NCBI GenBank assembly: GCA_017470045.1
Contig: JAFUFG010000001.1
Location: forward strand, 1-64,000
Reading direction: 5' to 3'
DNA from: Bacilli bacterium
Lineage (GTDB): Bacteria; Bacillota_I; Bacilli_A; RF39; UBA660
Length of the DNA stretch: 64,000 nt
Positions 24,992 to 32,562 of this stretch are shown piece after piece (position 1 is the first letter of the stretch; every line of letters begins with the position of its first letter). The notes below the pieces were generated by a model, which saw nothing but the letters and a program-made list of their open reading frames with translations, searched no databases and had not been told where the DNA came from. Both the position numbers and the translations under genes were made by a program.

Positions 24992-25279
24992 TCATCCTTT
25001 TTTCTTTTTTCTCCTTAAAGATTTATTATCATATTTAGTTTTAAATTCTCTGTCTATATAAGAAATACTTTTCATAGATATCATTCTATCATGACCTTCT
25101 GCAAGACCTATTATAGCACTAGATCTTTCAGAACCATGAAGTTTATACATTCTAACTTTATTATTTATTTCGTCATATTTAGCTCTGTATTTTAAATACT
25201 TTTCACACTTACTATGACACCCTATTTTTCTATCTGGACATTCTTTACAGGGTGAATTTAAATACGTATTGCTTTGCAT
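24992..25279 (-). CDS. Small Cys-rich protein (CxxC...RKxGCHxxC), copy 1
   Basis: 95 residues. The zinc-ligand-like cluster (CKECPDRKIGCHSKCEKY, about residues 12-29) is followed by a basic helical region ending in RRKKKKG. It is paralogous to the gene at 24737. I place the start at ATG 25279, just after the stop of the 3D-domain gene (TATTGAAATG); an upstream in-frame TTG would overlap that gene's coding end. The short spacing suggests translational coupling. Confidence 0.72.
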   Translation of the reverse strand: MQSNTYLNSPCKECPDRKIGCHSKCEKYLKYRAKYDEINNKVRMYKLHGSERSSAIIGLAEGHDRMISMKSISYIDREFKTKYDNKSLRRKKKKG

Positions 25280-25280
25280 T

Positions 25281-25577
25281 TCAATAATAAACCTCAATCT
25301 TTACATTTTGTTTACGGCCAAATTGTATTGCTCTACGGTAATCCTCCATAAAAATATCGAGCACACCATCGTGGCCAACACGATCTTCAACTGTGTATTT
25401 ATGGCCATTATAAATTACAGTTGCACCTAATGGTACACCATTAAGAGCCACTGTTCTTCCTTCAACCGCTCTGTGACCCATAGCACAAATACCATGACCA
25501 CCATTCTCATGAGGTGTGTACGCGGTAACGTCTACAATCATGGTAACCAATAACGCCATTATTAATAATTTTTTCAT
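25281..25577 (-). CDS. Secreted 3D-domain protein (cell-wall-active fold)
   Basis: 98 residues. An N-terminal signal peptide (KKLLIMALLVTMIVDVTA) leads into a 3D domain: VTAYTPHENGGHGICAMG, then GRTVALNGVPLGATVIYNG, YTVEDRVG and DIFMEDYRRAIQFGRK. The 3D (three-aspartate) domain belongs to the MltA/RlpA-like double-psi barrel group found in Firmicutes spore and cell-wall proteins, some of which act on peptidoglycan. Visible acidic residues are those of EDRVG and the DIF motif. Being exported and tiny, it may weaken the wall or act in superinfection control or lysis. It is the first gene of a three-gene operon with a TTAGATA-class promoter. Confidence 0.85.
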   Translation of the reverse strand: MKKLLIMALLVTMIVDVTAYTPHENGGHGICAMGHRAVEGRTVALNGVPLGATVIYNGHKYTVEDRVGHDGVLDIFMEDYRRAIQFGRKQNVKIEVYY

Positions 25578-25611
25578 ACTATTTACCTCCTTTAAAATAC
25601 TAGGTCAATAG

Positions 25612-25626
25612 TATAATATCTAATTT
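25612..25626 (-). promoter_or_regulatory. Putative TTAGATA-class promoter
   Basis: The minus strand reads AAATTAGATATTATA, 35 bases upstream of the 3D-domain gene. Confidence 0.5.
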
Positions 25627-26042
25627 CAAATTATTTTAAAATTCGGATCTGATATTTTAGTTTCTTTAACTGGGAATACATTTATAGATTGAGAAGCCGG
25701 ATTATAAATACAAACACATAGACCAGAATAGATCTCTAAGTTCTCGTCAAAACTTTCTTTTTGAGAATTTATTAATTCATTAAACTTATCATAATTTGTT
25801 TCTTTAGTAAAGTTCTCAGGATCATAGATAAAATATACTTGTTCTTTATTCTCAGTAATAAAAACAAATTTACATTCATCACTTTTATTTTTAACTACTT
25901 GTCTACTAAATGCAGCATCAAAGTATACTGTAGGATAAGAAGAATCAAGTTTATTAGAATCATTAATCTCAATAGGTATAGTATGTAAAAAATCTGATAC
26001 CACTGGATTATAGTCTAAGATTTTAGCTTGTTTTTTAATCAT
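25626..26042 (-). CDS. Unknown protein
   Basis: 138 residues (MIKKQAKILDYNPVVSDFLHTIPIEINDSNKLDSSYPTVYFDAAF...). It is beta-rich (CKFVFITENKEQVYFIYDPENF; YSGLCVCIYNPASQSINVFPVKE). No recognised family. GGAGGTGG lies 11 bases before ATG 26042 and 8 bases before an in-frame TTG at 26045, so either may be used. Its stop is immediately next to the promoter motif of the 3D-domain operon. Confidence 0.7.
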   Translation of the reverse strand: MIKKQAKILDYNPVVSDFLHTIPIEINDSNKLDSSYPTVYFDAAFSRQVVKNKSDECKFVFITENKEQVYFIYDPENFTKETNYDKFNELINSQKESFDENLEIYSGLCVCIYNPASQSINVFPVKETKISDPNFKII

Positions 26043-26146
26043 CAATTTAACCACCTCCAATTATTAAAAAGTTTAATAAAAAATCAATCATTACCATAAC
26101 TAGTACAAAACATCTTTATAAACCCATTAAAAAGGAGGCGTTTGGG

Positions 26147-26860
26147 ATGTCAACAAATCCAAAAAACGTTTTATCTATAGATAGTAATATCCCTATACAG
26201 AGTATAGAGATTTTAGGCGTTCCTAACTATGAAATAGAAGACTATAATCTAGCAGATCAAAAACAGTTTATGCGATATCTATTTGATATAGAAAAAGAAT
26301 GTAGAAAATCTTTTGAATATAAACAAATGATGAGATTCTTAAAAGATTATGGTGGAATGAATAAAGATAGTTTTTTAGAAAATGTAAATATGGATATTGG
26401 AGCACACATAGAAATTCATCATAGTCCACTTACTTTATTTGATATAGTAGCCACTATTGTAGCTAAACGTCAAGCGTGCGGTGAATGTTTAGATGTACCG
26501 ATGGTTGCTAAAGAAGTGATTTATTGCCACTATAAACTTTTGGTTGGTTTAATTCCATTATGTAAAACTGTACACGAATTAGTTCATTCTCAATATTTAT
26601 TTATACCTGAATGGGCTGTATTTGGTAATTATCAAGAATTCTTACAGTTATACGATAAATGGATACCATTTGAAGTAAGATCTAATATTGAAAGTCTGAA
26701 AGAATTATCTAAAGATTATAGTATAAATGATATAGCTAAAGTATTAGAACCACATCTTACAAGAATAATTGTAAATGATTCTGAATATCAATTTACTAAT
26801 GAAGAATTATATCAAGAGATAAATAATATAATAGACGATCTTAAGAAGAAAGATAAATAA
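26147..26860 (+). CDS. HNH-like nuclease-family protein (EIHHSPLTLFDI / LCKTVHELVH)
   Basis: 237 residues, paralogous to the protein at 13787. The core is AHIEIHHSPLTLFDIVATIV, then LIPLCKTVHELVHSQYLFIP about 60 residues later, giving the His-His and H...H ligand-like spacing of an HNH-like fold. A CGECLD pair lies between them. I recall members of this family as uncharacterised proteins in several jumbo phages. Like its paralogue it is a lone plus-strand gene inside minus-strand territory with its own terminator, as expected for an independently acquired element. Start ATG after AAAGGAGG. Confidence 0.72.
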   Translation: MSTNPKNVLSIDSNIPIQSIEILGVPNYEIEDYNLADQKQFMRYLFDIEKECRKSFEYKQMMRFLKDYGGMNKDSFLENVNMDIGAHIEIHHSPLTLFDIVATIVAKRQACGECLDVPMVAKEVIYCHYKLLVGLIPLCKTVHELVHSQYLFIPEWAVFGNYQEFLQLYDKWIPFEVRSNIESLKELSKDYSINDIAKVLEPHLTRIIVNDSEYQFTNEELYQEINNIIDDLKKKDK

Positions 26861-26864
26861 ATTA

Positions 26865-26890
26865 TCCCAGAGACTCATATGAGTCTCTGG
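26865..26890. terminator. Perfect 26-nt palindrome centred on CATATG (bidirectional)
   Basis: CCCAGAGACTCAT plus complement between two convergent genes (26860 plus, 26930 minus). Confidence 0.8.
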
Positions 26891-26929
26891 GTATTTATGG
26901 CTAGTCAGATGAACAGTAAAAACTAATAA

Positions 26930-27496
26930 TTAATATTCGCTACTAGTATTAGCAGGAACTTCTGCTTTTTCTACAGGAGCTTCTTCTACAACAGGAGAAA
27001 CTTCATTAACCGCTTCTTTTTTAGAAACGTTATTAAATTTCTTCTTATTAGTTGTATCATTCTTAGCATGTTTTTCTTTACCATTATAATGGTTTTTATA
27101 TGGGAAATAATTACGTTTCTCAGCAACCTGTTTCCATTCAAGTTCAGCTAATTTACGTTCAATTTCCTGTACAGTTTCAGAATGACTGAAGAAACTAATC
27201 CTGAAGCTATACTGAAGACTGCCATTACCATCATTTACATATTTCCATCCAAAAGATAAAACGCTGCGAGACTTAAATCCTACTTCTTTAAAGCTGATAG
27301 ATACAGCAGGGGATCTAAAATCTGCGAACGGAAAATCGTTCATTACAATATTAACAAATGCACCTGCTAATTCTTTAGGTGTGATAACGGTTACATCTTC
27401 ATTAATAGCAGTAGCAATAGTTTTAATTTCTGGAATTAACTGGGTAATTTCTTTTAACCCAGCTCCAAAGTTATCAAAAGTTTTAAAGCTGTTCAT
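26930..27496 (-). CDS. Unknown protein with disordered C-terminal tail
   Basis: 188 residues. The folded part (1-130) has strands such as RSVLSFGWKYVNDGNGSLQYSFRISFF and a helix VQEIERKLAELEWKQVAE. The last ~55 residues are Lys/Asn- then Val/Glu/Pro-rich (SPVVEEAPVEKAEVPANTSSEY). The C-terminal SEY matches the end of the kinase-fold protein (NVASEY), a small coincidence worth noting. No family recognised. Monocistronic, between two palindromic terminators. Confidence 0.72.
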   Translation of the reverse strand: MNSFKTFDNFGAGLKEITQLIPEIKTIATAINEDVTVITPKELAGAFVNIVMNDFPFADFRSPAVSISFKEVGFKSRSVLSFGWKYVNDGNGSLQYSFRISFFSHSETVQEIERKLAELEWKQVAEKRNYFPYKNHYNGKEKHAKNDTTNKKKFNNVSKKEAVNEVSPVVEEAPVEKAEVPANTSSEY

Positions 27497-27593
27497 TCTT
27501 ATTATCTCCTTTATAAATAGATTAATACAATTTAGTGTGTCATCAGACTAGTATAATATTGTTTAAAATATTAATATTTATAGTATAAAAATA

Positions 27594-27623
27594 TTGTACC
27601 CAACTCATATGAGTTGGGTACAA
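27594..27623. terminator. Perfect 30-nt palindrome centred on CATATG
   Basis: TTGTACCCAACTCAT plus complement, 8 bases past the stop of the gene at 27632. Confidence 0.8.
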
Positions 27624-27631
27624 ATCGTAAA

Positions 27632-27943
27632 TTATTTCTTTTCTACTAATACGTTCAAGTTAATCTGCACAGAATGAGCTGTATCACATAAAGAATAGAT
27701 AGCTTCAATAAGTTCTCTTCCTTCTACTACTTTAGCAATTTCTTCTTTTTTATCTTCACATTCACAGCAGCAACATTCTTCTTTATTGTTTTCTAAATAT
27801 TCATCGTATGCATTAACCAAAACGTTAATAGCATTATCTAATACTTCAGCAGGTCCTTTATTAATACTTGCAGCAATAGATTCGATTTTATCTGCAAATT
27901 CTTTACGAATAGGAACCATTGCAATTCCAATACCATTATTCAT
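27632..27943 (-). CDS. Small protein with CCCCEC cluster
   Basis: 103 residues. The first ~45 resemble a short ribbon-helix-helix-like or helical module (VPIRKEFADKIESIAASINKGPAEVLDNAINVLVNAYDEYL). Then comes the unusual run EECCCCECEDKKEE and a C-terminal helix (VVEGRELIEAIYSLCDTAHSVQINLNVLVEKK). The cysteine cluster could bind a metal. Downstream partner of thyX, with an almost identical leader (GGAGGAAGAAAAGT before the ATG in both genes). Confidence 0.72.
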   Translation of the reverse strand: MNNGIGIAMVPIRKEFADKIESIAASINKGPAEVLDNAINVLVNAYDEYLENNKEECCCCECEDKKEEIAKVVEGRELIEAIYSLCDTAHSVQINLNVLVEKK

Positions 27944-27976
27944 ACTTTTCTTCCTCCTTAAAATATAGAAATTGAT

Positions 27977-29344
27977 TTATTGGCCTATTTCATCTATCTT
28001 AGATAAAATAAAATTATATGCTTGCACAAAACTTTCATCATCAATATTTAACATGTCTTTTGGTTCATACTCATAAGGCAATACTTTATCTACAAATACA
28101 TTCTTCATTTCTTCAGCAATAAATCTAATTTCTGGTTGAGCAGCTTTACCAATTCTTACTTTGATAAAATGTAAATAATTTGTTAATGTAAAAGTATGCA
28201 TAGCTTTAGTCTTTACATTAAACGGTAAGAAAGATCTAGCGTCCTGTGACAACATTCCCTGTTCTTTAAGCTGAGGATAAACAGACTGTAACTTCTCACC
28301 AATCTCTTGAGATGTACCACTAATATCTTTTCCATCAATAGATACATTGTACACTTTATTTACATCATATTTTTCAGTATCAAAGGTAAGAGGATCTATA
28401 AACTGAGCTTTACTATAATCTACATAACGCTGACTTTCTTGAGAGATACCAGACATATGTCTATTAATCTGCTGACTAATTGCTCTACTATAATCATGTA
28501 GTTTAATTGTAACTACAGATACATCACATACAGCTTTAAATAAAACTTCATCAGACAGATTAGGGAATAAAGATTTTAATTTAATAAATAAGTCTACTAT
28601 ATTATCTGCATATATTACATCTACTCTTTCACCATCAATTTCAGGGAAATGAATAGAACCTGCTTTATCAGGATCAGAGTTCAGTACTACGTCTACTACT
28701 TCACCCTTATCGTTTAAAATTTCTTCTTCAGTAAATTCTGTAGGAGCACTATATGTAAATTCTTTCTTATTGAGTTTAATATTTTTCAAATTATCAATTA
28801 ATTTATCTAAGAATTCAATTTCAATAGCTTTCTGCATAATACTAATAAATTGAACAGCTAAAGAATTCAATTCTGTATTATACGCATCATATTCCATTAA
28901 GAAATAACGGAATGCTCTAACACTACCAGATACCAGCATATAATTCTCTACAATAGGTTCACCATCTTCTTCACTAGATTCTTCAATTTTCTGAAGATGG
29001 ACTATGTTCATAAACTTCAATGCAGGTAATACATTCAGCAGTTCCTCACCATTTACGCTCTCACCATTAATCTTAATAAGAGAAATAATATTAGAATGTG
29101 CTGACACAGAATCGTGGCCCATACCTACAATACGTGAGATATGAGAACGATTCTTAACATATTCTTTATCCACATTCAATCCATAACAGATTCTTGCACC
29201 CATACTACAAGTATAAGCAGAATCAGAAATTGATAAAATATTAGTGAAATATCTTGCTACACTATCGTTCTCTTTAATAAGAGAATTATCAATTTTTGTC
29301 TTTTCACTATTCCCTAAAATCTTGTTTTTCAAATCCTCAAACAT
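27977..29344 (-). CDS. thyX: FAD-dependent thymidylate synthase
   Basis: 455 residues, longer than the usual 220-300 of ThyX. The signature lies at about residues 280-310: HDYSRAISQQINRHMSGISQ followed by ESQRYVDYS, a variant of the ThyX RHRxxSxNExSxRY motif one residue shorter. Flanking parts fit too: GHDSVSAHSNIISL near the N-terminus and FTLTNYLHFIKVRIGKAAQPEIRFIAEEM near the C-terminus. It methylates dUMP to dTMP using methylene-tetrahydrofolate and FAD/NADPH. The extra length comes from an insertion between about residues 120 and 270. It is likely to supply thymidine for phage DNA. Confidence 0.9.
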   Translation of the reverse strand: MFEDLKNKILGNSEKTKIDNSLIKENDSVARYFTNILSISDSAYTCSMGARICYGLNVDKEYVKNRSHISRIVGMGHDSVSAHSNIISLIKINGESVNGEELLNVLPALKFMNIVHLQKIEESSEEDGEPIVENYMLVSGSVRAFRYFLMEYDAYNTELNSLAVQFISIMQKAIEIEFLDKLIDNLKNIKLNKKEFTYSAPTEFTEEEILNDKGEVVDVVLNSDPDKAGSIHFPEIDGERVDVIYADNIVDLFIKLKSLFPNLSDEVLFKAVCDVSVVTIKLHDYSRAISQQINRHMSGISQESQRYVDYSKAQFIDPLTFDTEKYDVNKVYNVSIDGKDISGTSQEIGEKLQSVYPQLKEQGMLSQDARSFLPFNVKTKAMHTFTLTNYLHFIKVRIGKAAQPEIRFIAEEMKNVFVDKVLPYEYEPKDMLNIDDESFVQAYNFILSKIDEIGQ

Positions 29345-29380
29345 ACTTTTCTTCCTCCTTAAATAGAATAAATTTTTAGA

Positions 29381-29860
29381 TTATGGATGGTAAATTCTAC
29401 CAGCATCAGTTCTATACCACTTACTATGACCAACACTAGAATTATTAATATTATTAACTAATCCTCTATTATCATATTCCGTAACAGTAATTTTATTATT
29501 AACACAAGATCTAATTAAAGAAGTGGTCAAACCAGTTGCAGTATTGTCTCTAAACACATATAAACGTTCTGGACCAAACTGCAAAATACCATTTATCCAT
29601 TTACTCATTAGTTCAATGCTTACTAATGTTTTACTAGGAGTAAGCGGTAAACAAATTTTAATCAATCTTTCTTTCTGTATTTTTAATGCTTTCGCATAAT
29701 TCTCTACATGCCAGCATAATCTCTCTATTCCACAATAAACAAAATATGAATCTTTATGAGAATTCAAAATGGAATAAATGATTCCCATCGGTATATCTAT
29801 TCTATGAACCACATAACTAGGATCAAATATTATTCCATAACAAGTTTTATCATTATACAT
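29381..29860 (-). CDS. Unknown protein
   Basis: 159 residues (MYNDKTCYGIIFDPSYVVHRIDIPMGIIYSILNSHKDSYFVYCGIERL...). The alternation of short strands and helices (LIKICLPLTPSKTLVSIELMSKWINGIL; RLYVFRDNTATGLTTSLIRSC) hints at a Rossmann-like or nucleotide-handling fold, but no motif is decisive. I chose ATG at 29860, overlapping the stop of the upstream membrane peptide (ATGTATAA) with AAGGTGAG upstream; an earlier GTG lies inside that peptide gene. It leads the thyX operon together with that peptide. Confidence 0.68.
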   Translation of the reverse strand: MYNDKTCYGIIFDPSYVVHRIDIPMGIIYSILNSHKDSYFVYCGIERLCWHVENYAKALKIQKERLIKICLPLTPSKTLVSIELMSKWINGILQFGPERLYVFRDNTATGLTTSLIRSCVNNKITVTEYDNRGLVNNINNSSVGHSKWYRTDAGRIYHP

Positions 29861-29951
29861 ACGTATTCTCACCTTTTCCACATATCACACCAATTACAAA
29901 TCCAATCAAACAACCAACTCCTAAACACAAAATTTCTAATGTATAAGCCAT
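29853..29951 (-). CDS. Small single-pass membrane peptide (32 aa)
   Basis: MAYTLEILCLGVGCLIGFVI followed by GVICGKGENTYV. One hydrophobic helix fills residues 3-23. An AGGAGG site is 9 bases upstream of the ATG, and the gene overlaps the next start by 8 bases, so it looks genuinely translated. Function unknown; small membrane peptides of this type can be lysis accessory or inhibitor proteins. Confidence 0.6.
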   Translation of the reverse strand: MAYTLEILCLGVGCLIGFVIGVICGKGENTYV

Positions 29952-30064
29952 AAGAAAAGACCTCCTATTATTAAAATCATTTTTATTACATGGTCAAGTG
30001 CTAATAAAAAAGAAAAACGCGGACACTTCTCTAAAAGAAATTTAGACTCGATTTCTCAACAATT

Positions 30065-30139
30065 AAAAAGAAATCTTATTTTTATAAATGCAAAAAAGAA
30101 GTGTACTGAAAAGTACACTTCTTTTTTGATTTCTTTTTT
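30065..30139. terminator. Nested long hairpin
   Basis: Inner hairpin AAAAAAGAAGTGTACT-GAAA-AGTACACTTCTTTTTT (30092-30127), flanked by AAAAAGAAATC (30065) and GATTTCTTTTT (30128), which pair to extend the stem with a one-sided bulge. Runs of A on one side and T on the other give terminator character in both directions. Confidence 0.65.
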
Positions 30140-30155
30140 TAGGTGTCACGTATAT

Positions 30156-30433
30156 AGATATCATTTAACAGATAACCATTTTCTTATCTATTGATATCAA
30201 CACTGATATTTATCATTACAAATCTAAGACAATACTTTCTTAAATATTAGATGAGTTTGGTGTTTTCTTTTATTATTGATATCTGTATTCTAATTCAATA
30301 CAGATATCATTTATCTATTATCTGACATATTATAGTTGATTTTTCATATCTTTTTTATTTTTTTGATAAATTTTAAAAATTAATTATTAATTAAACAAAA
30401 TACATAAAAATAAGAAATCGTGTTCAGATATCT
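30156..30433. repeat. GATATC cluster and inverted repeat
   Basis: Five GATATC sites in 275 bases (about 30157, 30193, 30278, 30303 and 30427). AGATATCATTTA occurs twice (30156 and 30302). GATATCTGTATT (30278) and AATACAGATATC (30297) form an inverted repeat with a 7-base loop. This could be a protein-binding array (operator or origin). Confidence 0.5.
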
Positions 30434-30598
30434 TGGTAGCCATTTACCGAAGGCTCTACACTCCTTTAATATCATAAAAATTTAACCTTACGGGTTGTAT
30501 TCTAGTCCAGTCTTGCAGAGGCCAAACCCCGTGGTGAGAGGCTTTGCCTCTCCACGGGGTTTAAGGGACCTTGTTTGAAAAGCTGGACTTAAAAAACT
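30434..30598. ncRNA. Candidate structured RNA, GC-rich island
   Basis: The central helix AAACCCCGTGG / CCACGGGGTTT (30524-30534 with 30552-30562) stacks on AGAGGC-TTT-GCCTCT across a 2-base bulge. It is enclosed by AGTCCAG / CTGGACT (30504 with 30583). AACC-TTACG-GGTT (30484) and GTAGCC...GGCTcTAC (about 30436-30459) add two hairpins. GC content is far above the surroundings and there is no ORF. The strand is undetermined. In AT-rich genomes such islands usually mark structured RNAs. No known family is recognised. Confidence 0.5.
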
Positions 30599-30641
30599 AT
30601 TTTTATACTTATTAGATATAAATGATATAAATTACTTATTT

Positions 30642-31115
30642 TTAGATAAATTTTTCGTGTTTCATTATTTTTTCTCTCAATTCTATTTTTTTAAGATTTA
30701 TATCTTTATATTTTGATAATCTGTTAACTTCTCTTCCTGTTAATATATGACTTACACATTCTTTACGATCAAATACTATGAATAAAGCTGTAGGTGGATA
30801 ATCTGGATGATATTTAGTAAATATTCTTCTTTTAATTAAATATCTTTCATCTTGAAAAGTCTCATCTGCATCATAATCGTATCGTAGTATATTATTACTT
30901 ACACTTTCCATAAAATCAACTGCAGATATTTTTTCATATATTTTGAATGGATCTTCACATACAATATCGTATAAATATTTTCCTTTATTTACTACATTAA
31001 AAGAATTGTAGTATCTTTTTACGACTTTAAAAGTAGTCTTGTGATTATCGATAATTGTACCAACGTCAAGTATCGGTGTCCATCTTAATCTTTCAATAGG
31101 AATTGTTCTTGCCAT
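30642..31115 (-). CDS. Unknown protein
   Basis: 157 residues (MARTIPIERLRWTPILDVGTIIDNHKTTFKVVKRYYNSFNVVNKGKYLYDIVCEDPF...). Basic, with beta-rich first half and the stretch ALFIVFDRKECVSHILTGREVNRLSKYKDINLKKIELREK at the C-terminus. The N-terminal layout (variable strand, TFKVVKR, NKGKYLYDIVC) could be a small beta barrel. No family recognised. AGGAGG 9 bases before the ATG. Divergent from the plus-strand gene at 31199. Confidence 0.72.
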   Translation of the reverse strand: MARTIPIERLRWTPILDVGTIIDNHKTTFKVVKRYYNSFNVVNKGKYLYDIVCEDPFKIYEKISAVDFMESVSNNILRYDYDADETFQDERYLIKRRIFTKYHPDYPPTALFIVFDRKECVSHILTGREVNRLSKYKDINLKKIELREKIMKHEKFI

Positions 31116-31164
31116 AATTTAAATCCTCCTAATTTATAAAATAGTAATGTATTAAATCTAATAC

Positions 31165-31185
31165 AATTATATATTATATAATTGA
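31165..31185 (+). promoter_or_regulatory. Identical palindromic leader/promoter, copy 1
   Basis: A 21-base sequence beginning AATTATATATTATATAATT, a 19-nt perfect palindrome around a central T, directly before the GGAGG of the 276-residue gene. An identical copy stands at 38092. It may combine a -10-like box and an operator. Confidence 0.5.
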
Positions 31186-31198
31186 GGAGGTGTTTATA

Positions 31199-32029
31199 AT
31201 GACTAAAATTATAATATTACCGTTTAAAATTCCTGGTGATAAGTTAGTCGATATGGAACAAAAAATTGTATATAATGTATGCAGAACACTTAGAGAGTTA
31301 TATGATGAAATAAAAAACGTAAAATATCCTAATAAGACAATTTTTACGTATGTATTTACATATGAATGCTTCTCGAATAAATATGAAGTGTACTATGTAA
31401 ATTATCATGGAGAGCTTAAACCTATTTTTGATGCACTTGAATCAGAGTTTAATATTGATGATGAATTGCAAAGAAATGAATTGCTTGAAAATATTACTTA
31501 TCCTAATAAAAAGGACATTACTAACCCCAGTTTCTTAGGTAAAGATATTGATTACGATTTAAAGTGTATTGCTTGCAATTCTTTATTAGAAAAACTTAAT
31601 TTTGATGATGTACTCGTTTCTGAAGAAAAGAACACTCCTATTCGTACCTGTTTAGATCTTCTTAGATATATAGCAATTGTCAAATTCAAGTTTTTAGAGA
31701 ATGTCTGTATGACTATACAGACCATACCTCGAAAAATGCCTGTAGCGTCACCTTGTTCAAATAGCACGTATAATATAGTATGCTATGACTATTATGAAAC
31801 AGCAAGTAATAAATCTCTTAAAAATATAGCAGAATATCTCGATAGAGTAAAACTCAAAAAAGAATATATAGAAGATGAGAATGATATTCTGTTAGAAGAT
31901 AGTAAAATTGAGCAGTTTACGTTCTATACTCCGAGTGGGCATATAATAGAAATCTCCACTAAAGGAGAAATAAGTATTAAAACTACATACTTATATTCTA
32001 AGTATGCAGATATGTATAAAATGTTTTAA
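31199..32029 (+). CDS. Unknown protein
   Basis: 276 residues (MTKIIILPFKIPGDKLVDMEQKIVYNVCRTLRELYDEIKN...). A cysteine pair CIACN near residue 125 and PCSNSTYNIVCYDYYE near 190 are isolated and do not form a clear zinc finger. The C-terminus is beta-rich (FTFYTPSGHIIEISTKGEISIKTTYLY). No family recognised. I chose ATG at 31199; the upstream GTG overlaps GGAGGTG. It is preceded by the palindromic promoter-like repeat and ends at a palindromic terminator. Confidence 0.72.
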   Translation: MTKIIILPFKIPGDKLVDMEQKIVYNVCRTLRELYDEIKNVKYPNKTIFTYVFTYECFSNKYEVYYVNYHGELKPIFDALESEFNIDDELQRNELLENITYPNKKDITNPSFLGKDIDYDLKCIACNSLLEKLNFDDVLVSEEKNTPIRTCLDLLRYIAIVKFKFLENVCMTIQTIPRKMPVASPCSNSTYNIVCYDYYETASNKSLKNIAEYLDRVKLKKEYIEDENDILLEDSKIEQFTFYTPSGHIIEISTKGEISIKTTYLYSKYADMYKMF

Positions 32030-32031
32030 TG

Positions 32032-32061
32032 ATACCAGATAGCCATATGGCTATCTGGTAT
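32032..32061. terminator. Perfect 30-nt palindrome centred on CATATG
   Basis: ATACCAGATAGCCAT plus complement, 2 bases after the stop of the 276-residue gene. Confidence 0.8.
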
Positions 32062-32086
32062 TAATTTTATTTAGGAGAGTGATTAG

Positions 32087-32374
32087 ATGATAGACAATCT
32101 AAATACCTGTTGCTCTATAATTCAATGTATATTGATTATACGGTATATATATTATAAAAATAAAATAGACAAACTTATGAGTTTAGATGAGCTTGACAAA
32201 AAAGCAGGAGAAGCTGTAAGAAATTTGAATACTGAAGAAATGATTTATCTTCGAAAATATATCGATAATGGTTTAAAACTCATGAATAAGCAACGAGATA
32301 ATATGCAATTATTAATAATAAATTCAATCTTGTTGTTTATAACTGGATTAATAATATTAAGGAGAAATTTATGA
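32087..32374 (+). CDS. Small membrane protein, two transmembrane segments
   Basis: 95 residues. Hydrophobic helices at both ends (CCSIIQCILIIRYIYY and LLIINSILLFITGLIILRR) with a charged helical middle (DELDKKAGEAVRNLNTEEMIYLRKYIDNG). Hairpin-like topology with both ends in the membrane. TAGGAGAG precedes the ATG. It overlaps the next gene by four bases (ATGA). Function unknown; a holin-like role is possible but there is no endolysin next to it. Confidence 0.68.
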   Translation: MIDNLNTCCSIIQCILIIRYIYYKNKIDKLMSLDELDKKAGEAVRNLNTEEMIYLRKYIDNGLKLMNKQRDNMQLLIINSILLFITGLIILRRNL

Positions 32375-32562
32375 AGGATAAAATGTTTTATTGTATTGAC
32401 TATGTAAAAATAGCTATTAAAATCAATGAAGAACTAATATCTTCTTCTGAATCTGAAGAAGAGACCGATAAATTATTGATTCAAAGAAATTATCTAGACC
32501 AGATTTTAGATTTTATTAATAATACATTGGAGGAAGAAAGTAATGCATGTAATGGCAATTGA
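32371..32562 (+). CDS. Small acidic helical protein
   Basis: 63 residues (MKDKMFYCIDYVKIAIKINE...). Very acidic (SSSESEEETDKLL, NNTLEEESN) and probably all helix. Translationally coupled to the genes on both sides: start overlaps the previous stop, and its end overlaps the next start by 20 bases. No function recognised. Confidence 0.62.
   Translation: MKDKMFYCIDYVKIAIKINEELISSSESEEETDKLLIQRNYLDQILDFINNTLEEESNACNGN

Larger units (their letters stand above)
29952..30641. other. Largest gene-free stretch: regulatory/structured region
   Basis: About 690 bases with no credible gene on either strand. It holds a nested long hairpin (30065-30139), a cluster of GATATC palindromes with a 13-bp inverted repeat (30156-30433) and a GC-rich structured element (30434-30598), set in very AT-rich DNA. 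Genes on both sides run on the minus strand. Possible roles: leader/promoter region of the thyX operon, non-coding RNA genes, or a replication origin. Confidence 0.7.

Noticed and set aside
30156..30433. CRISPR array suggested by repeated GATATC-containing sequences
   Set aside because: Repeats are 6-12 bases, irregularly spaced, with no constant-length spacers and no cas genes.
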